Of a stretch of 64,000 bases of DNA, positions 18,866 through 26,700 are shown piece by piece. Every line of letters begins with the position of its first letter. The stretch's first letter is position 1. Source of the DNA: Bradyrhizobium sp. WSM1743 (GTDB lineage: Bacteria; Pseudomonadota; Alphaproteobacteria; Rhizobiales; Xanthobacteraceae); contig NZ_AXAZ01000034.1 in NCBI RefSeq assembly GCF_000473065.1, forward strand, positions 18,068 through 82,067, in the 5' to 3' direction. The notes beneath the pieces are model-generated. The model did not search any database and was not told where the DNA came from. It saw only the letters and a program-made list of their open reading frames with translations. The position numbers were made by a program, and so were the translations under genes.

Positions 18866-19102
18866 ATGTCGAAGCCAGAGTCCAGATCCAAGCCCGGCGA
18901 GGAGCCCAACCCTCGACCGAACCGTCAGCCCATGCGCCAGCCGGGCGGCGACCGCCGCGGCGCGATCGCGGGATTGATCATCGCGGTCGTGATCCTCGGC
19001 GTCGGCTGGTGGCTTGCCCGGAATCTCACCGCAGCCAGCAAGATGCAGGATTGCCTGATGTCCGGGCGAAGCAACTGCAATGTGATCGAGCCGGCTCGCT
19101 AG
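18866..19102 (+). CDS. Small single-pass membrane protein, hypothetical
   Basis: The 78-residue protein has a polar, Pro/Arg-rich N-terminus of about 38 residues, one transmembrane helix 'GAIAGLIIAVVILGVGWWLA' and a short tail with two cysteines (MQDCLMSGRSNC). ATG 18866 is preferred to an upstream ATG at 18830 because the extra residues look like untranslated sequence. The CxxxxxxxC ending in the periplasm resembles small Bradyrhizobium envelope proteins of unknown role. Confidence 0.6.
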   Translation: MSKPESRSKPGEEPNPRPNRQPMRQPGGDRRGAIAGLIIAVVILGVGWWLARNLTAASKMQDCLMSGRSNCNVIEPAR

Positions 19103-19274
19103 GCGCGCTTCAGCGTGGCCCGTAGGGCCAAAAAATGCCCTGGTCTTAATCATTTGTAACGGGACTTAGCCGATCAAGCAGGGCAGTTATCTCGGCCGGC
19201 ATCAGCCCGGCGCGCGGCGATTCGTCGATCGCGCCAGGGACCACGGCCATCGACAGAGTAGGGGGCGAGCACGC

Positions 19275-20039
19275 ATGAGTGCGTCCAAACGCATGAAGAT
19301 CATCATTCCCGTGATTTCGGCCGTGTCGTTGCTCGCGCTGTCGGTGCAGGCGCAAGAGGCCAGACCGCCGAAAGAGGCGGGCCCACCCCCGGCCGCGCCG
19401 GGTGCAGGCGCGCCGCCTCAGACCAATCAGACCATGCGCAAGGGCCCTCCGCCCCAGCAGGCGACCCGACCCGCGCAGCCCGGTGGTCAGCCCCATGCGG
19501 GTCCTGGCCCGCGCAATGCCGGTGGCCCACCGCCGGGACGACATGCGCGCAGTCCTGCCCCGGCGCGGGATTGGGATGGACACACCTATCGCGGCAATCT
19601 CGCCTGGGATGGTGGACGCTGGCGCCACGAAGTCCGCAACGGCCGCTCCGGCTGGTGGTGGGACGTCGGCGGCGTCTGGTATTATTATCCGCAGCGAATG
19701 GCTGGCCCGCCTGCCTACATCTCGGACGATTATATCGACGACGTGCCGGTGGCCTATGCCCCGCCTCCGGTCGCCTATGCGCCGCCACCTCCGCCTCCGC
19801 CACCGGCTGATCCCGGCGCCAGCGCGCTTGGCGGCGCGATCGTCGGCGGCCTCTTGGGCGGCCTGATTTCGGGCAATGCAACAGGCGCTGCCGCAGGCGC
19901 GGTCCTCGGCGGCGCGACGGGCGCAATCGCCGGTGCCACTGCTGCATCCCAGCCCGGCTACTACTGGGCGCAGGACACCTGCTATTACCGCTACCCGAAC
20001 GGCCAATATGTGCAGGCCGATCCCCGCGCATGCTACTGA
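19275..20039 (+). CDS. Proline-rich secreted protein with C-terminal glycine-zipper domain
   Basis: The 254-residue protein has a signal peptide (cleavage near VQAQE, residue 26), a Pro/Gly/Gln-rich low-complexity stretch to about residue 95, a tryptophan/tyrosine-rich module 'YRGNLAWDGGRWRHEVRNG...WWWDVGGVWYYYP', a run of prolines, and a glycine-zipper segment 'ALGGAIVGGLLGGLISGNATGAAAGAVLGGATG' that is likely to insert in or span a membrane. The end 'CYYRYPNGQYVQ' carries a possible disulphide with the last cysteine. It is probably an outer-membrane or surface-associated protein. A strong terminator follows. Confidence 0.7.
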   Translation: MSASKRMKIIIPVISAVSLLALSVQAQEARPPKEAGPPPAAPGAGAPPQTNQTMRKGPPPQQATRPAQPGGQPHAGPGPRNAGGPPPGRHARSPAPARDWDGHTYRGNLAWDGGRWRHEVRNGRSGWWWDVGGVWYYYPQRMAGPPAYISDDYIDDVPVAYAPPPVAYAPPPPPPPPADPGASALGGAIVGGLLGGLISGNATGAAAGAVLGGATGAIAGATAASQPGYYWAQDTCYYRYPNGQYVQADPRACY

Positions 20040-20064
20040 GTTTTCCACGCCGGATTGGCGCATG

Positions 20065-20092
20065 GAGGCGGGCTTAGGCCCGCCTCTTTTTT
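20065..20092 (+). terminator. Rho-independent terminator
   Basis: GAGGCGGGC and GCCCGCCTC form a 9-bp GC stem with a TTAG loop followed by six T, 26 bp after the glycine-zipper gene. Confidence 0.93.
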
Positions 20093-20167
20093 GCACAGGG
20101 GCGATTGCTTCAAATTAGCGCTGGCGCTCGTTGCCGCCGCACGCAAGGCTCAAAGAAAAATATCGGG

Positions 20168-20284
20168 ATGATTCGCGGGGGGGCGTGGGACATGCTGGAT
20201 GCCATCCAGATCAGCATGGCGTTGTGGGCCATGATCGTTTGCGGCGGGATCAAACTCTCGCAGGTGCTGCCCTATCTGTTCTAG
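20168..20284 (+). CDS. Possible 38-residue membrane microprotein
   Basis: ATG 20168 opens 38 codons ending at TAG 20282. Most of the product is one hydrophobic helix ('IQISMALWAMIVCGGIKL') with a short tail. There is no strong ribosome site and no homologue recognised, so the call rests on the helix and on its position between a terminator and the next gene. Confidence 0.35.
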   Translation: MIRGGAWDMLDAIQISMALWAMIVCGGIKLSQVLPYLF

Positions 20285-20324
20285 CGCACGATCCACATTG
20301 CGCCGCTCCCTGATGCTCTTCGCG

Positions 20325-20486
20325 TCAGGACACGAGCCAGCTGAAGAATGCGATCGTGGCCCAGACCAGGCCGCCGATCCAGGCCAGCATCACGATGGCG
20401 ATGGTCACGAGATAGGCGATGCCGAGCAGATCGGACCTCTGTCGTTGCGTCGGGGCGACGATCTCGGCTGCTGCTTTGTGTGTCAT
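20325..20486 (-). CDS. Small single-pass membrane protein, hypothetical (53 residues)
   Basis: ATG 20486 starts a 53-residue protein with a polar N-terminus ('THKAAAEIVAPTQRQRS') and a transmembrane segment 'LVTIAIVMLAWIGGLVWATIAFFSWLVS' at the very end, so it is a tail-anchored type. A longer frame upstream exists but has no supporting start. It is convergent with the small ORF at 20168. Function unknown. Confidence 0.6.
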   Translation of the reverse strand: MTHKAAAEIVAPTQRQRSDLLGIAYLVTIAIVMLAWIGGLVWATIAFFSWLVS

Positions 20487-20660
20487 GACCTGAACACCAC
20501 CGTGGAGCGTTGAAGCGTTGTTTAGCGGAGATGTCGGGTGCAGGCTGTGACGCAGTTCACAGATCCCTCGAACGAGCCTGTGCGGCGAGGAATTCACCCC
20601 GCAATCATACGGGCGAAATTGCCACGCGCTTGTCCAGATCGACCGTCTAAAATCGGTCGC

Positions 20661-20846
20661 ATGTGCAACAAGTACGACCCACAGCACGAAGCCGAAGCCG
20701 CAATGAAGCTGGCTGCGGCGTCTGAAGGCGCCGATCGGCAACGACTGATCCAGCTGGCCCTGGCATGGCATCAGCTCGCCCGCGATCCGCGCGAGGAGCA
20801 AGGGGCCCCGCCGGATGCCGCCGGGCGCATCCGCACCAGCTGGTAG
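20661..20846 (+). CDS. Small hypothetical cytoplasmic protein (61 residues)
   Basis: ATG 20661 begins 'MCNKYDPQHEAEAAMKLAAASEGADRQ', a helical, alanine-rich protein with no signal or membrane segment, ended just before a strong terminator. The presence of the terminator 18 bp after the stop supports a real transcription unit. Family not recognised. Confidence 0.6.
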   Translation: MCNKYDPQHEAEAAMKLAAASEGADRQRLIQLALAWHQLARDPREEQGAPPDAAGRIRTSW

Positions 20847-20864
20847 GCCAGTCCCCATGAGAAA

Positions 20865-20895
20865 AACCCCGTGCTCGTAGAACAAGCACGGGGTT
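20865..20895. terminator. Rho-independent terminator
   Basis: AACCCCGTGCT and AGCACGGGGTT form an 11-bp stem, preceded by AAAA and followed by CTTC, so it can end transcription on both strands, best on the minus strand where TTTT follows. Confidence 0.8.
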
Positions 20896-21199
20896 CTTCA
20901 AAGCCGACCGGGGGCTGGCGAGTCGGCATCACTCAAGTCGGTTATCCAACGCTCTGATCGCGCGTTCGTTCCGTATCGACCGCATGATGCTGCGTGGCGA
21001 GCGACGCAGGCTGCTGCTGTCGAATGCCGCGATCGATGCCTATCGGCTGCGGCCCGTCCTCGTGACTGCATGATCGATCAGATTGAACCAGTCATTAACG
21101 AATGCTCCGCCCTCCGATTCGCGATCGCGATTCGTGCTTTGCGAACGAAGCGGAGTCGGATCGTGAACAAACACAAAGCCCCCGATGGGGCTCAGTGTT
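20896..21199. other. Intergenic region without a supported gene
   Basis: A 29-codon ATG frame at 20984-21073 ('MMLRGERRRLLLSNAAIDA...') has no ribosome site and an open frame upstream without a start; it may be a gene remnant. Nothing else is recognised. The DUF2171 gene ends at 21200. Confidence 0.4.
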
Positions 21200-21427
21200 T
21201 CAGGCGGCTTCCGTCTTCGGTACGGCGTCGGCATTCACCGATAGTTTGACAACGTCGCCTTCGACGGCGCCGACATATTTCGTGTCGATGTAGTGATGAT
21301 GGTCCTTGTGACCTTCCGGGCTATCCTTGCGCGTCAGCTTGATGCGGTTGCCCTCGACGCGATCGACGGTGCCGACATGTGCGCCGTCCTTGCCGATGAT
21401 CTTCATGTGCTCTCTGATGTCAGCCAT
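21200..21427 (-). CDS. DUF2171 domain protein (PRC-barrel-like, small)
   Basis: The 75-residue protein begins 'MADIREHMKIIGKDGAHVGTVDRVEGNRIKLTRKDSPEGHKDHHHYI' and continues with 'YVGAVEGDVVKLSVNAD', a typical DUF2171 beta-barrel with the conserved 'DG.HVGTVD' turn and the polar Lys-Asp-His loop. It is preceded by a strong AAAGGAGG site. Cytoplasmic; family members are often stress-associated but no molecular role is established. Confidence 0.85.
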   Translation of the reverse strand: MADIREHMKIIGKDGAHVGTVDRVEGNRIKLTRKDSPEGHKDHHHYIDTKYVGAVEGDVVKLSVNADAVPKTEAA

Positions 21428-21541
21428 GCTGTCCTCCTTTGCACGGATTTAACTGCGAAGATCGGTGTTCGTTGCAGCAGGCGCGTTGGACCCAAGGCGC
21501 TTTCCGCACGTTGACGCCCCGTCGGATCTGTCAAGAAGCGC

Positions 21542-22828
21542 ATGGAGACCGTTCGAGCCTATCTGGAGCGAAAGCATGAGGAACTCAGGCTGTTGAATGA
21601 CTGCCTGAGAAACCGGCTCGATTTGGCGCGTCCGCGCTCCGTCGACGACGTCGTCAGGTCCAAGTTCCAGATCACCGCCGCGCTGAGGGCGGAGCACGAA
21701 TTGCATGAGTGGAAGGCGACGGAGACAGCCTGGTCGCATACGGCCGTTCCCGCCAGCGGACCGTTCGAGTTCAGTTACGATTACCAGAGGGCCGATCTTA
21801 CGGTACGCGGTCCTTCGTTCTACGAGCTCGGCTGCGGCTGTGCGAGCACGGCGATCTACACCGCCTCAGGCATGGCCGCGATCTCCGCCGTGCTGCTCGC
21901 TTCCGCGCAAATCGTCGAGAAGGCTGATATCCTGGTGCTTCCGGGCTCCTATGGCGAGACGCTGGAGCTGATCCGGTGCTTCGTCCCTCATTTGCGGCTC
22001 GAGGCCTTGAAGCTGCCGCTGGGCGACGCGTTTGCAGCAGTGAGTTCGCCGCGGATGCTTCTATTGGATTCCTGCTCCTTCGCTAGCGCCTTCGAAGCGG
22101 CGCTGCGCTGTGACGGCTCGGGCCTCGATCTCCTGATTTTCGATACGACGTGCTTCGCCGGCAGGTCAGGCCGTATCAGGCGAGTCCTGAGGTGGGCGCG
22201 ACGATACGGAATTCCGCTGGTGTTGGTACGAAGCCACAACAAGCTGGATTCGCTTGGTGCGGAATATGGCCGGCTCGGCTCGGCCGTTTTTGTGCACGGG
22301 CATGAGCATCAGTCGCGGGCAGGGAGCGTTGAATCGACACGTCTCGCGTCCGAAACCCGAAACGCGGTGCGGCTGCTCGGCGGCGCGGCGTTGCCGGCCC
22401 ATTTCCCGCCCTTCGCGGGCAGCGCGGCGTATTGGGCCCTCTCGAAGAGGCGCGTTGCGGCGATCCTGCGCAACGGCCGCAGCACGGCTCGATATTTTGC
22501 CGCGAAGCTCCCGGCGCTCTCGGCCGAGCTTCATTTCACCCACGGTCTGTACGTGACCCTCCGGGGCAAGCGCGCGCTCGACGAGGCGGCAGCGCGGCAG
22601 GCTGCCGAGGACATGAGCAGCGCATTGCACCGGGAGGGCTTTCCCATCCGCCACGCCGGCAGCTTCGGCTTCGATTTCGCCGCGACCGAATGGTTTCACG
22701 ACGCGACCACGGATCAGTACAGCGTCCGGGTGGCCGTCCCGGATCTTCCCACCGAGCTTTGGAATGATCTGGCCGCCGCAATTGCGCGGTGGTGGCGGGC
22801 TCATCAGTCGGCGGGTGGTGAAGGATGA
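21542..22828 (+). CDS. Divergent fold-type I PLP-dependent enzyme, orphan
   Basis: The 428-residue protein shows the plan of the Cys/Met-metabolism and aminotransferase superfamily but is distant from named members. 'STAIYTASGMAAISAVLLAS' resembles the cofactor phosphate-binding loop, 'LLIFDTTCFAG' supplies Asp201 for the pyridine nitrogen, and Lys234 in 'VRSHNKLDSLGAEYGRLG' is the likely Schiff-base lysine. The C-terminal part 'GLYVTLRG...IRHAGSFGFDFAATEW' resembles the small domain with a substrate-carboxylate residue. The first ~80 residues are an extra charged, helical extension. It stands alone, divergent from DUF2171, so there is no pathway context. Activity cannot be stated; it may be a lyase, transferase or a non-catalytic relative. 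Confidence 0.65.
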   Translation: METVRAYLERKHEELRLLNDCLRNRLDLARPRSVDDVVRSKFQITAALRAEHELHEWKATETAWSHTAVPASGPFEFSYDYQRADLTVRGPSFYELGCGCASTAIYTASGMAAISAVLLASAQIVEKADILVLPGSYGETLELIRCFVPHLRLEALKLPLGDAFAAVSSPRMLLLDSCSFASAFEAALRCDGSGLDLLIFDTTCFAGRSGRIRRVLRWARRYGIPLVLVRSHNKLDSLGAEYGRLGSAVFVHGHEHQSRAGSVESTRLASETRNAVRLLGGAALPAHFPPFAGSAAYWALSKRRVAAILRNGRSTARYFAAKLPALSAELHFTHGLYVTLRGKRALDEAAARQAAEDMSSALHREGFPIRHAGSFGFDFAATEWFHDATTDQYSVRVAVPDLPTELWNDLAAAIARWWRAHQSAGGEG

Positions 22829-22862
22829 ATTTTGTCGATAACCCGGAAGGAGGGCGCGTCAA

Positions 22863-23105
22863 TCAGTCGACCGCCAGGCAATGCTCCAGTTGCGGCTTCT
22901 CGTGGCCGCGGCGCGCCCAATCCTGAACGGCGAAGGCAAGGTGGTGCTGGCCCATTGCGGCGCCAATGACCGAGGCCTGGGCCACCTTGACGGGCCTCGT
23001 GACCACATTGGTGTTCACCACGCCTGCGTCGATTGCCAAATACGACATCGCAATGATCGCGACCGCAGATGCGATCGCCATTCTCGTCAACTCGGATTGC
23101 TGCAT
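22863..23105 (-). CDS. Small exported or membrane hypothetical protein
   Basis: ATG 23105 is preferred to the frame's earlier ATG at 23126; it follows an AGG site and gives an 80-residue protein with a hydrophobic N-terminal helix 'MAIASAVAIIAMSYLAIDAGV'. The rest is mixed and ends 'HEKPQLEHCLAVD'. No family recognised. It lies between the PLP gene (convergent) and tRNA-Arg. Confidence 0.5.
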   Translation of the reverse strand: MQQSELTRMAIASAVAIIAMSYLAIDAGVVNTNVVTRPVKVAQASVIGAAMGQHHLAFAVQDWARRGHEKPQLEHCLAVD

Positions 23106-23221
23106 TAAGAAACCTATCGGGCACATCTCGCCCGGCGCTTACATAGGGCTGATCGGCGCCGTTCAAAGGCCGGCGTATGGTTGCCCACGCGTTCGTGAAG
23201 GGCGGTTGACTGTCAATGGAC

Positions 23222-23298
23222 TGGCGATCCCGGCAGGACTCGAACCTGCAACCCGCGGAGTAGAAATCCGCTACTCTATCCAGTTGAGCTACGGGACC
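23222..23298 (-). tRNA. tRNA-Arg (anticodon UCU)
   Basis: Read on the minus strand the 77 bases begin GGTCCCGTAGCTCAA and end in an encoded CCA. The acceptor stem GGTCCCG pairs with CGGGATC (one wobble), the anticodon stem GCGGA/TCCGC encloses TTTCTAC (anticodon TCT), and the T-arm contains GGTTCGAGTCC. It decodes AGA, a rare codon in this GC-rich genome. Confidence 0.97.
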
Positions 23299-23703
23299 GT
23301 CTCGAGCCGGCCGGTTTGGGCGGCTGGCGGTTCATCTAGCATGCCAATATGAAAAATTGGGTGTTTCGCCAAGCCTGAACCGAACCCTTTTCCTCAATGC
23401 GGCGACAAAGCGGAACGGTGGGGTGTCAGGGTGCCGGGTTGAGCGGCAGCGGACTGGACGATGGTTCACATCGCCGGGACCGTTGAAGAGCTTCCGGGAC
23501 ACGGCCGCCGGTCGACTGGTCTGATAGTGCTGCGCCATCAGGACGGCGTGCGCGGCGGTATCTTGATCGGTCTCCTCTGGGCTTGCCTTGTCATGGCGAA
23601 TGCGACGATTTGCACCTCTGGTTCCATCGCCTTGAGTCCGTCACCTTTCCGCGCATTTCATTTGCCGCCGCGGCGTTCGTCCGCGATTTCCGGGAGTCCA
23701 TCC
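23299..23703. other. Intergenic region upstream of the alpha-2-macroglobulin gene
   Basis: This 405-bp gap holds the promoters of tRNA-Arg (minus) and the A2M gene (plus). The A2M frame is open back to 23461, but the added residues have no protein-like features and the signal peptide begins at 23704, so they are probably 5' leader. No operator recognised. Confidence 0.45.
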
Positions 23704-26700
23704 ATGATCGGTCTTGTTCGCGCCGTCACAATCTGCGCCGCGCTGGCGCTCGGTCTTGTCGCTGCGCAGGCCGCCGACAAAGCCTTCAAGCGCGACGATC
23801 TCGCCGATTCCGCGATCAAGCTGGAGGCTCAAATCAAGAGCGAGGCGGGACCGGTCGCCAAGATCAGCGCGACGCTGAAGACGGACGCCGACGCCGCCTT
23901 CAGGCGCAATGATTACCGCACCGGCCTCTCGGTGCTCGGCCAGATCGCCGCGACCAAGCCCGAGGATGCCGGCAACTGGCTGCGGCTCGCCAAGGTCATC
24001 TTCCAGATCTCGCCGAAGAGCTCGAGCGAGCAGATCTTCCTGCTCGAGCGGGCTTCGACCGCGGCCTACATTGCTTACCAGCGCGCCGGCAATCCGGGCG
24101 AGGAGGCCGACGCGCTCGCCGTGCTCGGCAAGTCGCTGGCCGAACGGAAGCTGTGGCGGCCGGCGCTGGACGCATTGCGGCTGTCGCTCGACCTGCGCGA
24201 GGTCGCCGACGTGCGCGGCCAATACGAGAAGATGCGCGACGAGCACGGCTTCCGGCTGCTCGACTATACGGTGGACTCGGACTCGGCGAGCCCGCGCGCC
24301 TGCTTCCAGTTCTCGGAAGAGCTGGCCAAGCGGACCGATTTCGCGCCGTTCCTGGCGCTGGCGGGGCAGGACAAGCCGGCGCTGTCTGCCGAAGGCAAGC
24401 AGCTCTGCGTCGACGGGCTGAAGCACGGCGAGCGCTACAACATCAATCTGCGCGCCGGCCTGCCGTCCACCGTGAAGGAGGGGCTGCCGAAATCGGCCGA
24501 GTTCAACATCTATGTGCGCGACCGCAAGCCCTTCGTGCGCTTCACCAGCCGCGCCTATGTGCTGCCGCGGACCGGCCAGCGCGGCATTCCCGTGGTCAGC
24601 GTCAATACGCCCGCGGTGAACATCAACGTGTTCCGGATCGGCGACCGTAACCTGATCAACACAGTGGTCGACAGTGATTTCCAGAAGACGCTGTCGAAAT
24701 ACCAGCTCTCAGATCTCGGCGACGAGCGCGGCGTCAAGGTCTGGTCCGGCGAGCTTGCGACCGCGATGACGCTGAACCAGGACGTCACCACTGCATTCCC
24801 AGTCGACCAGGCGCTCGGCGAGCTCCAGCCCGGCGTCTACGTCATGACCGCCGCGGCCAAGGGCCCGGGCTCGGACGACGACTACCAGCTCGCCACGCAA
24901 TGGTTCATCGTCTCCGACCTCGGAGTGTCAGCCTATTCCGGCAATGACGGCATCCACGTCTTCGTCAACTCGCTGGCTTCGACCGATCCGGTCGGCAAGG
25001 CCGAGGTGCGGCTGGTTGCCCGCAACAACGAGATCCTGGCGACGCGCAAGACCGACGATTCCGGTCACGTGCTGTTCGAGGCCGGGCTTGCGCGCGGCGA
25101 GGGCGGCCTGTCGCCGGCAATGCTCACCGTCACCGGCGAGAAGGCCGACTATGCCTTCCTCAGCCTGAAGACCTCCGCCTTTGATCTGTCCGACCGTGGC
25201 GTTTCGGGGCGCGCTGTTCCGGCTGGGGCCGATGCGTTCGTCTATGCCGAGCGCGGCGTCTACCGTTCCAGCGAGACCGTCTATCTGACCGCGCTGTTGC
25301 GTGATGGTCAGGGCAATGCCGTCACCGGTGGGCCACTAACGCTGGTCATCGAGCGCCCCGACGGCGTCGAATTCCGCCGTGCCGTGCTGGCCGACCAGGG
25401 CGCCGGCGGCCGTACGCTGGCCGTGCCGCTCAATTCGGCGGTCCCGACCGGGACGTGGCGGGCGCGCGCCTTCACCGACCCAAAAGGCGCCTCGGTCGGC
25501 GAGACCACGTTCATGGTCGAAGATTACGTCCCTGATAGAATCGAATTCGACTTGTCCGCCAAGGACAAGCTGATCAAAGCTAACACTCCAGTGGAGCTGA
25601 AGGCCGACGGTCATTTCCTCTATGGCGCGCCGGCCTCGGGCCTCCAGCTCGAAGGCGACATGCTGATCGTGCCCGCGGCTGAGCGGCCCGGCTTTGCCGG
25701 CTACCAGTTCGGCGTCGCCGACGAGGAGACCACCTCGAACGAGCGCACGCCGCTGGAGAACCTGCCCGAGGCCGATGCCAATGGCGTTGCGACCTTCCCG
25801 GTGACGCTGGACAAGCAGCCGGCTTCGACCCGGCCGCAGGAGGCGCAGATCTTCGTTCGCATGGTCGAGACCGGCGGCCGCGCCGTCGAGCGCAAGATCG
25901 TGCTGCCGGTCGCGCCCGCCACGGCGCAGATCGGCATCAAGCCGCTGTTCGGCGACAAGAACGTCGCCGAGGGCGACAAGGCCGAGTTCGATGTGGTGTT
26001 CGTCTCGCCGGAGGGCCAGACGCTGCGCCGCGATGGCCTGCGCTACGAGCTCCTGAAGATGGAGTCGCGCTACCAATGGTATCGCCAGAACAATTATTGG
26101 GAGTACGAGCCGGTCAAGTCGACCTCGCGCGTCGCCGACGGTGACGTCACGATCGCCGCCGACAAGCCGTCGCGCATCTCGCTCACGCCGCAGCCCGGCC
26201 GCTACAGGCTCGATGTGAAATCGAACGATGCGGACGGCCCGGTGACCTCGTTGCAGTTCGACGTCGGCTGGTATTCCGACGGTAGCGCCGACACGCCGGA
26301 TCTGCTGGAAACCTCGATCGACAAGCCGCAATACGCTTCGGGCGACACCATGACGGTGTCAGTCAACGTCCGCAGCGCCGGCAAGCTCACCGTCAACGTG
26401 CTCGGCGATCGCCTGCTGACGACGCAGACCATCGACGTCAAGGAAGGCACCGCGCAGGTGAAGCTCCCGATCGGCAAGGACTGGGGCACCGGCGCCTATG
26501 TGGTGGCGACACTGCGCCGTCCGCTCGATGCGGCTGCCCAGCGCATGCCGGGCAGGGCGATTGGCCTGAAATGGTTCGGCATCGACAAGCAGACCCGCAC
26601 GTTGCAGGTGAAGCTGGCGCCGCCGTCGCTGATCCGGCCCAACTCCGCGCTCAAGATCCCGGTCAAGCTCGACGGGCTCAATCCTGGCGAGGACGCCAAA

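Noticed and set aside
19120..19140. Hairpin TGGCCC-GTA-GGGCCA after the 78-residue membrane protein, considered as a terminator
   Set aside because: It is followed by A residues on the plus strand and preceded by T residues on the minus strand, so it has the wrong polarity for either strand.
20984..21073. 29-codon plus-strand frame after the bidirectional terminator
   Set aside because: No ribosome site, no recognised motif; the open stretch before it has no start, so a gene remnant is the most that can be said.
23461..23703. 81-residue N-terminal extension of the A2M protein
   Set aside because: The residues before 23704 lack conservation-like features and the signal peptide begins at 23704 with a GGGAG site, so the extension is 5' leader.
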